A DNA stretch of 64,000 nucleotides from CADEDH01 sp963732695. GTDB lineage: Bacteria; Actinomycetota; Acidimicrobiia; Acidimicrobiales; SZUA-35. The stretch covers positions 186,001-250,000 of the forward strand of contig CAVTAP010000013.1 of assembly GCA_963732695.1 (NCBI GenBank). The letters run 5' to 3'. This document shows, in pieces, positions 54,643 through 63,026 of the stretch. The position numbers were made by a program, and so were the translations under genes. The notes beneath the pieces were generated by a model. The model did not search any database. It saw only the letters and a list, made by a program, of their open reading frames with translations, and was not told the origin of the DNA. Positions within the stretch are counted from its first letter, which is position 1, and each line of letters opens with the position of its first letter.

Positions 54643-55617
54643 GTGGACACCGAAAGTGCCGGCGACCCCCGGTTCGAGCCCCGCTACGCCGAGATCGCCA
54701 CGTTCATGCGGGCCCCCTACGTGCCCGACCTGGCCGGGGTCGACATCGCCCTCTACGGCATCCCCTACGACGGCGGCGTCACCAACCGGCCCGGCGCCCG
54801 CCATGGGCCCCGGGAGATCCGCAATCAGTCGTCGATCAACCGGGCCCTCAATCACGCCACCCGGGTGAACCCGTTCGAGCTGGCCCGGGTGGCCGACGTG
54901 GGCGACGTCCGCTTCGCCGAGGTGTTCGACATCGCCGCCGCCACCCGGGACATCGAGGCCTTCGTGGCCCGCATCGTGGCCGCCGGGGCCGTGCCCCTGG
55001 CCGCCGGGGGCGACCACTCCGTCACCTACCCGATCTTCCGGGCCCTGGCCGGCCCCCAGGCCCGGCCGAGCGGCCCGGTTGGCCCGATCGGGATGATCCA
55101 CGTCGACGCCCACTGCGACACCTGGGGCCCGTTCAAGGGCTCCAAGTTCCATCACGGCGCCCCGTTCCGTCTGGCGGTGGAGGACGGTCTGCTCGACCCC
55201 CGCCGCACGATCCAGATCGGCATCCGGGGTGGGCAGAACACCACCGACACCTGGGACTGGTCGGAGCAGGCCGGCATGCGGGTGGTCTACATCGAGGAGT
55301 TCGAGGACCTGGGGGTGGAGGGCGTGATCGCCGAGGCCCGGCGGGTGGTGGGCGACGGCCCCACCTACATCACCTTCGACGTCGACGGGCTCGACCCGGT
55401 CTACGCCCCCGGCACCGGCACCCCCGAGCCGGGCGGCATCACCACCCGGGAAGCGCTGCGCCTCCTGCGGGGCCTGCGCCACCTGAACCTGGTGGGGGCC
55501 GACGTGGTGGAGGTGTCGCCCCCGTTCGACCCGTCGGGCAACACCGCCCTGGTGGGCGCCACCATCATGTTCGAGCTGCTGTGCCTGCTGGCCGAGGCCC
55601 GGGCCAGGGCCGATTAG
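54643..55617 (+). CDS. Agmatinase-like ureohydrolase
   Basis: A 324-residue Mn2+-dependent enzyme of the arginase/agmatinase family that hydrolyses a guanidino group to urea. Metal motifs are GGDHS near 123, DAHCDTW near 151 (DAHxD) and FDVDGLDPVYAPGTGTPEPGG near 240. GIPYDGGVTNRPGARHGPREIR is also conserved. The DAHCDT and HHGAPFRLAVEDGL contexts are typical of guanidinobutyrase/agmatinase homologs, so the true substrate is open. The GTG start was the only fitting choice. The end overlaps the convergent cupin gene by 4 nt. Confidence 0.92.
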   Translation: MDTESAGDPRFEPRYAEIATFMRAPYVPDLAGVDIALYGIPYDGGVTNRPGARHGPREIRNQSSINRALNHATRVNPFELARVADVGDVRFAEVFDIAAATRDIEAFVARIVAAGAVPLAAGGDHSVTYPIFRALAGPQARPSGPVGPIGMIHVDAHCDTWGPFKGSKFHHGAPFRLAVEDGLLDPRRTIQIGIRGGQNTTDTWDWSEQAGMRVVYIEEFEDLGVEGVIAEARRVVGDGPTYITFDVDGLDPVYAPGTGTPEPGGITTREALRLLRGLRHLNLVGADVVEVSPPFDPSGNTALVGATIMFELLCLLAEARARAD

Positions 55618-56057
55618 TCGGGGTCGGGCTCGACCTCGGTCCACAGGCTGGGCAGGTTGACGACGATGCCGTCCTGGGTGCTGCGGGCGATCACCACCAC
55701 GGCGTCGGAGTCGGGGGAGGGGTTCTCCTCCCGGTGGGGCACGTAGGGGGGCACGAAGATGTAGTCGCCGGGCTCGGTCTCGATCCGCACCTCGTCCTCA
55801 CCCTCGGCGAACACGAACACGGGGTTGCCCGACACCACGTAGATGGCGGTCTCGGCCTTGCCGTGGTGGTGGTCGCCCGAGGCGGTGGACGGCGACACGT
55901 GGGTCTCGCCCATCCACAGCTTGTCGGACCCGACCGACTTGCCCGAGATGGCCTCGAACCGGCGCATGCCGGTGGTCTGGGTGGTGTCGCCGCTCAGCTC
56001 CCCGCCCTTGATGTGGCGCAGCGTCCCGTGCCAGTGATCTTCCGACTCGGCTCCCAT
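55614..56057 (-). CDS. Cupin-domain protein
   Basis: A 147-residue single-domain cupin. Motif 1 (SGDHHHGKAETAIYVVSGNPVFVFAEG) carries the His/His/Glu metal ligands, and motif 2 (PGDYIFVPPYVPHREENPS) carries the final His. RRFEAISGKSVGSDKLWMGE precedes the barrel. It could be a metal-dependent isomerase or dioxygenase, or a binding protein. GGAG sits 8 nt before the ATG. It is convergent with the ureohydrolase gene by a 4-nt overlap. Confidence 0.88.
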   Translation of the reverse strand: MGAESEDHWHGTLRHIKGGELSGDTTQTTGMRRFEAISGKSVGSDKLWMGETHVSPSTASGDHHHGKAETAIYVVSGNPVFVFAEGEDEVRIETEPGDYIFVPPYVPHREENPSPDSDAVVVIARSTQDGIVVNLPSLWTEVEPDPD

Positions 56058-56317
56058 GGCGCCGTCTCCGTTCCGTCGACCCTGGCGACCGCCGGCCGGC
56101 CGCTCCACCGAACGGTGTACACGGCCCCACCCCGCCCCCGCAACCGGTCGGGCGCCCCCGAGGGTGCCGGCGCCGGCCGGGATCCCGGGCTCGGCCGGCG
56201 CCGCTCACTACCCTCGGCGGGGCGTGGGCCGGCCCGACCGGCAGGAACGGGGCGTCGGCCCCGCCCGGGTGCCGGTGGCCGTGGGGTGAGCGCCGTCGTC
56301 GACCCGGAGCACGAACC
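56058..56317. other. 260-bp intergenic region, no gene seen
   Basis: This divergent space holds the leader of the cupin gene and the promoter zone of the sortase gene. It is very GC-rich, with self-complementary GCCGGC and CCGGCCGG clusters. The open frames crossing it have no start signals or protein features. No promoter or repeat could be fixed with confidence. Confidence 0.4.
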
Positions 56318-57469
56318 TTGACCAACGACACCCTGCGGGCGGCCGATGCCGCCCCCGACGACCAGAGCCCCCGCCCGCCACTCCACCCCACGCCGCCCCG
56401 CCGGCCCGGTGCCGGTCGGGCCGCGGGGCCGGTGCGGGCGGCCGGCATCGCCGGGCGGTCCCTGGTGGTGCTGGGTGGCCTGGTGGTGGCGTTCCTCGTG
56501 TTCCAGCTGTGGGGTACCGGCTTCCACGAGCAGCGGGCCCAGCGGGATCTGGCCGCCGAGTTGGACCGCGCCATCGGCGCCAGCCGGCCACCGGCCGGCC
56601 CTGCCACGGACGACGCCAGCAGCGGCTCGGCCGCGCCGGATCCCGATCCCGACCTCGCCGCCGACCCCGATCCCGCTGCCGGCCCGGCCACCGTGCCGGC
56701 CCGCACCCCGCCCCGGTCGGCCGACCCGGTGGCCCGCATCACGGCCCCCACCATCGGGCTCGACAAGATCGTGGTGGAAGGGGTGGGCCGCACCCAGCTC
56801 CGGGAGGGACCCGGCCACTACCCCGTCACCCCCCTGCCCGGACACGCCGGAAACGTGGCCATCGCCGGGCATCGCACCACCCACGGCGCCCCGTTCGCCG
56901 ACATCGACCAGCTCCAGCCGGGCGACGCCATCGTGCTCGACACGGTGGACGGTCGGTTCGTGTACCGGGTGGAGGCCCATACCAACCCGGTTGACGGCAC
57001 GGTGAGCGGGCACGAGGTGGTGACGCCGGGCGACGCCGACGCGATCGCCACCACCGGCGACAACCGTCTCACCCTCACCACCTGCCACCCCCGCTACTCC
57101 GACCGCCAGCGCCTGGTGGTGACGGCCACGCTCGAAGGTGGTCCGGTGGCCTTCGCCCCGCCGTCGCCGGCCCTCGATTCGCCGTCGCTCCCGCTGCCGG
57201 CCGGACCGTTGGCCGGCTCGTCGGCCGACCTCGGCAACGAAGCCGCCGCCCCGTCGAGCGGCGGCGCCGCCGAGCCGTTCGGCTGGCACTGGAACGAGCT
57301 CGACGAGGTCTCCCTGTGGGCCGGTGTCACCGTCGTCGGCGCCCTGCCGGCCATCGCCTTGCGTCGGCGAGGACCGGGCGTGAAGTTCGTCGTATCAGCG
57401 CTTGTTCTTCCGGTATTTCCCCTGCTGATGCTGTTCTCTCATCTGGACATCCTTCTACCAACGGGCTGA
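56318..57469 (+). CDS. srtE: Class E sortase
   Basis: A 383-residue cysteine transpeptidase that anchors surface proteins to peptidoglycan. A Pro-rich cytoplasmic start is followed by TM1 (around 47-66) and a disordered Asp/Pro-rich linker. The sortase barrel has His in VAIAGHRTTHGAPF near 185, Cys in LTLTTCHPRYSDRQRL near 255, and Arg within the same loop. A C-terminal helix (around 356-378) gives two membrane spans, a class E feature. The start is TTG, with GGAG 8 nt upstream. The next gene encodes a LANTG protein, and class E sortases accept LAxTG, so it is the probable substrate. Confidence 0.92.
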   Translation: MTNDTLRAADAAPDDQSPRPPLHPTPPRRPGAGRAAGPVRAAGIAGRSLVVLGGLVVAFLVFQLWGTGFHEQRAQRDLAAELDRAIGASRPPAGPATDDASSGSAAPDPDPDLAADPDPAAGPATVPARTPPRSADPVARITAPTIGLDKIVVEGVGRTQLREGPGHYPVTPLPGHAGNVAIAGHRTTHGAPFADIDQLQPGDAIVLDTVDGRFVYRVEAHTNPVDGTVSGHEVVTPGDADAIATTGDNRLTLTTCHPRYSDRQRLVVTATLEGGPVAFAPPSPALDSPSLPLPAGPLAGSSADLGNEAAAPSSGGAAEPFGWHWNELDEVSLWAGVTVVGALPAIALRRRGPGVKFVVSALVLPVFPLLMLFSHLDILLPTG

Positions 57470-57576
57470 TTCATAGAGAAGAAAATGTCGTTCAGATTCG
57501 GCGTGTATTTCTCCCTATGGATCAACCACATGCCGGGTGGTCGAACCTACTGTCGTCGCCCGAGGAGGTAACAGTT
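57470..57576 (+). promoter_or_regulatory. AT-enriched leader of the LANTG surface-protein gene
   Basis: This 107-bp stretch is clearly less GC-rich than its surroundings (ATAGAGAAGAAAATG, GTGTATTTCTCCCTATGG). It ends in a strong GAGGAGG ribosome site (57562-57568), 8 nt before GTG 57577. An upstream in-frame ATG (57517) exists but would place ordinary residues before the signal peptide. A separate promoter for the surface protein is likely. Confidence 0.5.
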
Positions 57577-60500
57577 GTGGGTGTATTTCGTCGTGCCTGG
57601 GCGACCGTAGCCAGGCGATACGTACCCGTTGTGTCCATCGGTCTGTGCCTGGCGCTCCTGCTGAGCCTGCTGGGGATCAGCCCGGCTGAGGCCGTGGCCC
57701 CAGCGCCGTCGTTGACGCTGATGACCAACGGCGGCACCGTGCGGGACGACTCGGTGATCTCGTCGGGAACCGAGATGACGGCCGCCGTGGGCGGCCTGCT
57801 GGAAGAGGGCAACGGCCCCCGTGAGCTGCGCGTCGATCTCGATGACGCCACCGTCTACAAGGCGGGCAGCGTAATCGCTCCCGAGGGATGGACGATCCAG
57901 TGGTCGACCGACGACGGGACCAACTGGGTGAACGCCGAGCCCGGCACGCCGGCCGACGTCACCAGCGTGCGGGCCACCGCCACGGTGAACGCCGGCGCCA
58001 TCAACGGCTCGTCGCAGCAGTACACCAAGGCCGTCAACTCGCCGGTACCGGCCAGCACCTTCTCCGGTAGCACCGGTGGCGACGGCTGGGACGTGTTCTT
58101 CTACGACAACTACGTGCTGAACATCTTCCATCATCAGGTGAACTACGTCGCCCTCGACTGCCACCTGCGGACCACCGGCGCCCGGTGCACCGGGTTCGAT
58201 CCCACCCAGACCTCGGGTGCCGCCTTCTCCCGCTTCAGTGGCTACATGGCCGGCAACCGCTCGGGCGGATGGGTGAACGGCAACACCGGTAAGGCCTACG
58301 CCTTCTCGGCCCAGTCGGCCGCCGGAGCCGACCAGTACAAGCCGGGCGCCCTGTGCATGGACCTCAACACCGCGCCCCCCACCAACTGCGGGTTCACCCC
58401 GCTCAGCTCGACCGCCAACGTCACCGGCTACGCGAGCCTGTCCAACGCCGAGGGCGTCGGTGGGCGACTGTTCGGCGTCGAGACCGCCAGCCAGAAGCTG
58501 CTGTGCTTCGATCCCAACACCAACGCCGCCTGCGCCAACTCGCCGGTCCAGCTCTCGGGCACGAACAGCGCGCCCCGGTACCACGTCTACGGGCTCGGCT
58601 CGAAGGTCTTCGCCACCACCGACACCACGCTCTACTGCTTCGAGTCGTCGAACCTGAGCCCGTGCGCCGGCTCCTGGCCGGTCAGCTACTCCTCGCTGAG
58701 CTGGACGGTGGCGAGCGTGTCGCCGGTGGCCCACATGGACACGTCGGGCAACCTCGACGGCGTCTGCATGTGGAACGGCTGCCTGAACCTGGCCGGCGCA
58801 GTGCAGGCCTGGACAAACCCGCACAGCATCACGCCCTGGTCGGGAAGCGCAGGGAACAACACCTGGTCCGGGCAGTACGGCAAGTTCACGGCCACCTCGG
58901 GCCGGGCCTACTTGCAGAAGGTCCTGTCGACCAACGACGTCTACTGCTTCGACTACGCCACCAACGCCGCCTGCGCCGGCTTCGACACCACGCCGACCTC
59001 CGACACCGCGCTGTACGCCCTGGTGACCGACCCGAACAACCCGGCCTGCATCTGGTACAACTCCGACCCCGGCAAGATCGGCCTGTTCGACGCCTACACG
59101 GGAGCGAGCGAGTGCTCGGCCAACCCCGTGATCACGCTCCAGCCGTCGGCCTTCGCCCCCCGGTTCGTGTGCACCTCGTCGGGTGGTATCGACCGGTGGA
59201 CATCGCTCACGCTCAACACCGTCAGCGGCGGTACGCCGGCCAGCCAGACGCTGACCGTGCGAACGGGCAACGGCGACGCCGTCCCGGGATGGAGCAACGT
59301 GCCGATCACCGTGGGCGCCACGCTCTCGTTGGCCGACCTGGCGGTGGCCGACACCGGCGCCCGTCCGACGTTCAACATCGCCTTCTCGGGGGTGACCGGC
59401 GGGGCGTTGACCTCGTCAGACTTCACGATCCTGTACGAGGGCCGGGGCCCCGAGCTGTGCCTCGACTACCTGCTCGACAACACCCAGGCCCCGGGTTCGC
59501 CCAACTGCCCGATCGTGCAGAGCGTCGTCGGTACCCTGACCCAGAACGTGACCGGCGTCGCCACCAGCCAGGCGCCGTCCCGCAGCTTCACCGTCAGCGG
59601 CTCCAACATCGACTGCCCGGAGAACATCGTGTACGCCGGCCCGCCGGGGCCGGTGCGGGAGCTGGCCGTCGACCTCACCCAACCATTGCAGGGCACGGTG
59701 TCGTGGAAGGCGCCCAGTGACGATGGTGGCTCGGCCATCCGCTGGTACGAGGTGTCGACCGACGGCGGCACGACCTGGACCCAGGTCAACTCCGCCCCCG
59801 ACGGCAACGGGGTGTACTCGGTGGTGCTGGGCAGCCTGACCGAAGGCAGCCACACCTTCGACGTGCGGGCCGTGAACGTGCTGGGCAACGGCAACGCCAC
59901 CAACGTGACCGGCACCGTCGTCAGCACGCCGGCCACCACGGCGGCCCCCACGACCACCACCGCCGCCCCCACCACCACCATCACCGCCATTCCCGACGGC
60001 AACGGCAATCTGCCCGACCTGCCCAAGGGCGGCACCGAGGTCCGTGACAACGGCAACCCGGTGGCGGTGGAGGTGAAGGTGGTGGACAACAAGCACGGCA
60101 TCGAGGTGTCGTCGGCCGACGGGGTGGCCCTCACCCTTTCGGGAGACTGCGGCAACGCCTGCCCGGTGAAGACCGGGTCCGACGGCAAGCCCTACCTGGT
60201 GATGGAGGACACGGGCACGGTGCGGGTACGGGGCGAGGGCTTCATGCCCGGCTCCACCGCCCAGGTGTGGATCACGTCCACCAACACCTACCTGGGCTCG
60301 GCCACCGTGCTGGCCGACGGCACGTTCGACAAGTCGTTCGCCGTCAACGTGGCCCCCGGTGAGCAGACGGTGCAGGTGAACGGCACCACGGCCGCCGGCG
60401 CCACCCGGAGCGCCAACCTCGGCCTGCTGGTGCTGGCCGGCTCGGGTAGCGGCGGCCTGGCCAACACCGGTGTCGACAGCAACCTCTACATCTACCTGGG

Positions 60501-60588
60501 GGCGGCACTGCTCGGGGCCGGGGCCACCACGATGGGGATCGTGAAGGTCGTGAGCGCCAACGCCGCCCGCAAGGAGGAGGTCGTCTGA
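57577..60588 (+). CDS. LANTG-anchored, Cys-rich surface protein
   Basis: A 1003-residue cell-wall protein. The signal peptide (FRRAWATVARRYVPVVSIGLCLALLLSLLGISPAEA) is followed by a region of about 350 residues (195-531) with recurring paired cysteines, mostly Cys-8-Cys: LDCHLRTTGARC, CFDPNTNAAC, CFESSNLSPC, CFDYATNAAC. This looks like blades of a disulfide-stapled propeller. An FN3-like domain lies at ~691-785, then Thr/Ala repeats, an Ig-like domain, and the sorting signal LANTG (961-965), hydrophobic helix and ARKEEVV tail. It follows its sortase by 107 bp. Ligand or adhesion partner unknown. Confidence 0.88.
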   Translation: MGVFRRAWATVARRYVPVVSIGLCLALLLSLLGISPAEAVAPAPSLTLMTNGGTVRDDSVISSGTEMTAAVGGLLEEGNGPRELRVDLDDATVYKAGSVIAPEGWTIQWSTDDGTNWVNAEPGTPADVTSVRATATVNAGAINGSSQQYTKAVNSPVPASTFSGSTGGDGWDVFFYDNYVLNIFHHQVNYVALDCHLRTTGARCTGFDPTQTSGAAFSRFSGYMAGNRSGGWVNGNTGKAYAFSAQSAAGADQYKPGALCMDLNTAPPTNCGFTPLSSTANVTGYASLSNAEGVGGRLFGVETASQKLLCFDPNTNAACANSPVQLSGTNSAPRYHVYGLGSKVFATTDTTLYCFESSNLSPCAGSWPVSYSSLSWTVASVSPVAHMDTSGNLDGVCMWNGCLNLAGAVQAWTNPHSITPWSGSAGNNTWSGQYGKFTATSGRAYLQKVLSTNDVYCFDYATNAACAGFDTTPTSDTALYALVTDPNNPACIWYNSDPGKIGLFDAYTGASECSANPVITLQPSAFAPRFVCTSSGGIDRWTSLTLNTVSGGTPASQTLTVRTGNGDAVPGWSNVPITVGATLSLADLAVADTGARPTFNIAFSGVTGGALTSSDFTILYEGRGPELCLDYLLDNTQAPGSPNCPIVQSVVGTLTQNVTGVATSQAPSRSFTVSGSNIDCPENIVYAGPPGPVRELAVDLTQPLQGTVSWKAPSDDGGSAIRWYEVSTDGGTTWTQVNSAPDGNGVYSVVLGSLTEGSHTFDVRAVNVLGNGNATNVTGTVVSTPATTAAPTTTTAAPTTTITAIPDGNGNLPDLPKGGTEVRDNGNPVAVEVKVVDNKHGIEVSSADGVALTLSGDCGNACPVKTGSDGKPYLVMEDTGTVRVRGEGFMPGSTAQVWITSTNTYLGSATVLADGTFDKSFAVNVAPGEQTVQVNGTTAAGATRSANLGLLVLAGSGSGGLANTGVDSNLYIYLGAALLGAGATTMGIVKVVSANAARKEEVV

Positions 60589-60600
60589 CCCCGGACCATG

Positions 60601-60674
60601 CCCGTCTCCTGACGGGCTGAGCCGACCCGGGCCCCGCCCGGAGCGCCCCCGACAGGGCACTCCGGCGGGGCCCG
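60601..60674. terminator. Two hairpins after the surface-protein gene
   Basis: CCCGTC/GACGGG (60601-60606 and 60611-60616) is a perfect 6-bp hairpin 12 nt beyond the stop. A second, much stronger stem pairs 60628-60645 with 60658-60674 with one bulged base. No T-run follows. Together they are well placed to end the surface-protein transcript. The rest of the gap to 60787 shows no gene. Confidence 0.6.
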
Positions 60675-60787
60675 CGCCGCGTCCTCGGGCCGGCTCAGGG
60701 TTCAGACGTGCGGGTTTGGGTACTACTGCTAGGGTACGAGGCCATGCTGCGCCACCAAGCCCGCTCCGCACGCGCTGAGGCGACAGC

Positions 60788-62329
60788 GTGACGGCGGCCC
60801 GCACCCGCTCCCGAGAGGGTTCCCGCCTGCGGTTGGTGGCGGCGTTGTTCCTCGTGCTCCTGAACGTCGTGCTGGTGGGGCTGAACCTCCGGGAGCACGG
60901 CGTCCTGGCCGGTAGCGGCGCCGATGACGATGTTTCCACCGCCAACTCCATCAGCGCGCCCACCGGCAGTTCCCTGCTGGCGTCGCCCACCACTCTGGCG
61001 GCCGGGCAGGGCGCGGGAACCGACACGTCCCGGTCCACGGCGGCGGCCATGCAGGCCGAGCTCGACCGGGTGCTGGCGGCCACGCCGCTGATTTTCGAGA
61101 CCGGCCAGTCCACCGTCACCGACCTGCACAAGCGGATCCTCAACAACGTCTCGCTGATCCTCAAGGCCTACCCCGGGTCGTCGGTGAAGGTGGTCGGCCA
61201 CACCGACTCCACCGGCGCCAGCGAGACGAACCTGGCCGTGAGCACCGCCCGGGCCGCCGCCGTGAAGGCCTACCTGGTGGAACAGGGTGTCGCTCCCGAC
61301 GCCCTGGTCACCGAGGCCATGGGGGCGTCGGACTCCACCGGATCGAAGGACCTGGCCGGCCTGGAGCGGCGGGTGACGCTCGAGGTGGTCGACACCGGTG
61401 CGGCGGCCGCCGCGGCCCCGGCCAACATCACGATGAAGATCGGCGTCGTGGCCCCCAGCGCCCGCAACGACCTGGCCTTCACCCAGAGCATGGTCGACGC
61501 CATCAACGTGGTGGCCACCGAGCGGGGCGGGGTGCAGGTGGACATCACCGACAACACCTTCGTGCCGGCCGAGGCCGCCGCCGCCATCCAGAAGTACGCC
61601 GACGAGGGCTACACCCTCATCATCGCCCACGGCGTTGAGTTCGGGCCCCAGCTGGTGGAGATCGTCAAGTCCCACCCCAACTCGGTGTTCGCCTGGGGTA
61701 CCGCCACCGACACCTTCGGCCTGCCCAACCTCTACGCCTACGACGCCGCCGCCGAGCAGGGCGGCTACGTGATGGGCGGTATGGCCGCCATGCTGTCCAA
61801 GAGCGGCACGGTGGGCGTGGTCGGCCCGATCGAGGTGGCCGACGCCAAGCGCTACGTCGAGGGGTTCAAGGCCGGCGCCTCGGCCCAGAAGCCCGGCATC
61901 AACCTGCCGGTCGAATACACCGGCTCGTTCGGCGACATCGCCCTGGCCTCCGAGGCGGCACAACGGCACATGGCGGCCGGGGCCGACGTGCTCACCGGCA
62001 CGGCCGAGATGGTGACGGGCGCCATCTCCGCCGCCCAGCAGAAGGGCGGCGTGGTGTGGTTCGGCACCCAGGCCAACCAGGCCACCCTCGCGCCCACCAT
62101 CGTGGTGGCGTCGCAGGTGTACCACTGGGAGGTCCTGTTGCGGCCGATCGTGAACGACATCGACGCCGGCGTGGCCAACGGCCGCAGCCAGGTGGCCACC
62201 CTGGCCGACGGGGGGCTCGTGATCGAATACAACCCCGGCTACGCGCTGCCCGAGGACGTGAAGGCCCGGGGCGAGAAGCTCGTCGCCGACATCAAGTCGG
62301 GCGCCATCATCGTGCCCGCCCCCGCCTGA
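60788..62329 (+). CDS. OmpA-like domain fused to a BMP/PnrA-type binding domain
   Basis: A 513-residue membrane-anchored protein. One N-terminal helix (residues ~16-35) precedes a linker. An OmpA domain occupies ~101-201: LIFETGQSTV, VVGHTDSTGASETNLAVSTARAAAVKAYL and ERRVTLEV, the peptidoglycan-binding signature. From ~217 to 510 runs a type 1 periplasmic-binding fold of the BMP/PnrA family: MKIGVVAPSARNDLAFTQSMVDAINVV, YTLIIAHGVEFGPQLVEIVK, GGYVMGGMAAMLSKSGTVGVVG. BMP proteins bind nucleosides or related ligands for ABC importers; none is present here. The union of both domains in one chain is unusual. A GTG start is used. Confidence 0.88.
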   Translation: MTAARTRSREGSRLRLVAALFLVLLNVVLVGLNLREHGVLAGSGADDDVSTANSISAPTGSSLLASPTTLAAGQGAGTDTSRSTAAAMQAELDRVLAATPLIFETGQSTVTDLHKRILNNVSLILKAYPGSSVKVVGHTDSTGASETNLAVSTARAAAVKAYLVEQGVAPDALVTEAMGASDSTGSKDLAGLERRVTLEVVDTGAAAAAAPANITMKIGVVAPSARNDLAFTQSMVDAINVVATERGGVQVDITDNTFVPAEAAAAIQKYADEGYTLIIAHGVEFGPQLVEIVKSHPNSVFAWGTATDTFGLPNLYAYDAAAEQGGYVMGGMAAMLSKSGTVGVVGPIEVADAKRYVEGFKAGASAQKPGINLPVEYTGSFGDIALASEAAQRHMAAGADVLTGTAEMVTGAISAAQQKGGVVWFGTQANQATLAPTIVVASQVYHWEVLLRPIVNDIDAGVANGRSQVATLADGGLVIEYNPGYALPEDVKARGEKLVADIKSGAIIVPAPA

Positions 62330-62341
62330 GGTGCGCCCTGC

Positions 62342-62421
62342 GGGCGCCTCGGGTTCGCCTTCGGCGAACACCGCGGTGCGCCAACTGTCGGGCGCCTCGG
62401 GTTCGCCTTCGGCGAACACCG
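62342..62421. terminator. Duplicated hairpin unit between convergent genes
   Basis: A 32-bp unit occurs at 62342-62373 and 62390-62421. Each contains GTTCGCC-TTC-GGCGAAC, a perfect 7-bp stem. It lies between the OmpA-BMP stop and the MarR stop and can end transcription from both sides. No T-run is present. Confidence 0.65.
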
Positions 62422-62446
62422 GGGCTGTCCGGCTCGTCGAGCGTTC

Positions 62447-62905
62447 CTACCCGTCCCGGGGGAGCTGATCCAGGATCTTCTGGCTGATCCGATCGAGGGT
62501 GGCGATCTCGTCGTCGGTGAGCAGCCCGATGGCGTGGCGGCGCACGGCCTCCACGTGCTCGGGGGCGGCGGCGGCGATGGCGGCCCGGCCGGTGTCGGTC
62601 ATGGCGATGAACCAGCCCCGCTGGTCGGTGGGGCACCGCTCCCGGCCCACCAGGCCCCGACGCTCCATACGGGCCACGTGGTGCGATACCCGGCTCTTCT
62701 CCCAGCCCAGGAGGCAGCCCATCTCCGAGGGCCGCACCCGCTGGTCGGGGAGGTCGCTGAGCATGGCCAGCACCAGGTAGTCGGGGTAGGACAGGCCGCT
62801 GCCGGCGAGCTCGCGGGCCAGCAGGCCCGAGAGCTGGCTGTACATGAGGTTGAGGTTGCGCCAGGCCTGGAGCTCGTGCTCGGCCAGCCAGCGGGTCTCG
62901 GCCAT
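62447..62905 (-). CDS. MarR family transcriptional regulator
   Basis: A 152-residue winged-helix dimer. YPDYLVLAMLSDLPDQRVRPSEMGCLLGWEKSRVSHHVARMERRGLV is the DNA-binding helix-turn-helix. The wing is RERCPTDQRGWFIAMTDTGRAAI, and the terminal helices would dimerise. I used the ATG at 62905; a GTG three codons upstream is possible. It is divergent from yceI with two palindromic boxes between the genes, so autorepression with control of yceI is likely. The inducer is unknown. Confidence 0.9.
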   Translation of the reverse strand: MAETRWLAEHELQAWRNLNLMYSQLSGLLARELAGSGLSYPDYLVLAMLSDLPDQRVRPSEMGCLLGWEKSRVSHHVARMERRGLVGRERCPTDQRGWFIAMTDTGRAAIAAAAPEHVEAVRRHAIGLLTDDEIATLDRISQKILDQLPRDG

Positions 62906-62930
62906 GGGATCCACACTACACCATGGGGTA

Positions 62931-62972
62931 GTTGACGCATCAACCTAAGGCGGATAAGGTTGATGTATCAAC
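62931..62972. promoter_or_regulatory. Double MarR-type operator
   Basis: Two boxes, GTTGACGCATCAAC (62931-62944) and GTTGATGTATCAAC (62959-62972), are each near-palindromic. They lie inverted to one another, 28 bp centre to centre, with 19-bp arms matching at 17 positions. They sit between the MarR and YceI start codons. ATCAAC/GTTGAT elements are typical of MarR sites, and binding by the adjacent MarR protein is inferred. Confidence 0.72.
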
Positions 62973-63026
62973 TACAGCGGAGCTCCGGCCGGGGCCCGTC
63001 GACAAACCTCCCGAGGAGATCCCCCC

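Noticed and set aside
54665..54690. GGTTCGAGCCCC resembling a tRNA T-loop
   Set aside because: It lies inside the ureohydrolase coding sequence and no cloverleaf arms are present around it.
53454..56321. A 955-codon open frame on the plus strand across the P450 and ureohydrolase genes
   Set aside because: It crosses genes on both strands and yields low-complexity His/Arg/Gly sequence with no motif.
62342..62421. Repeats that might be a CRISPR remnant
   Set aside because: Only two units, each a simple hairpin, with no unique spacer of uniform length and no cas gene in the window.
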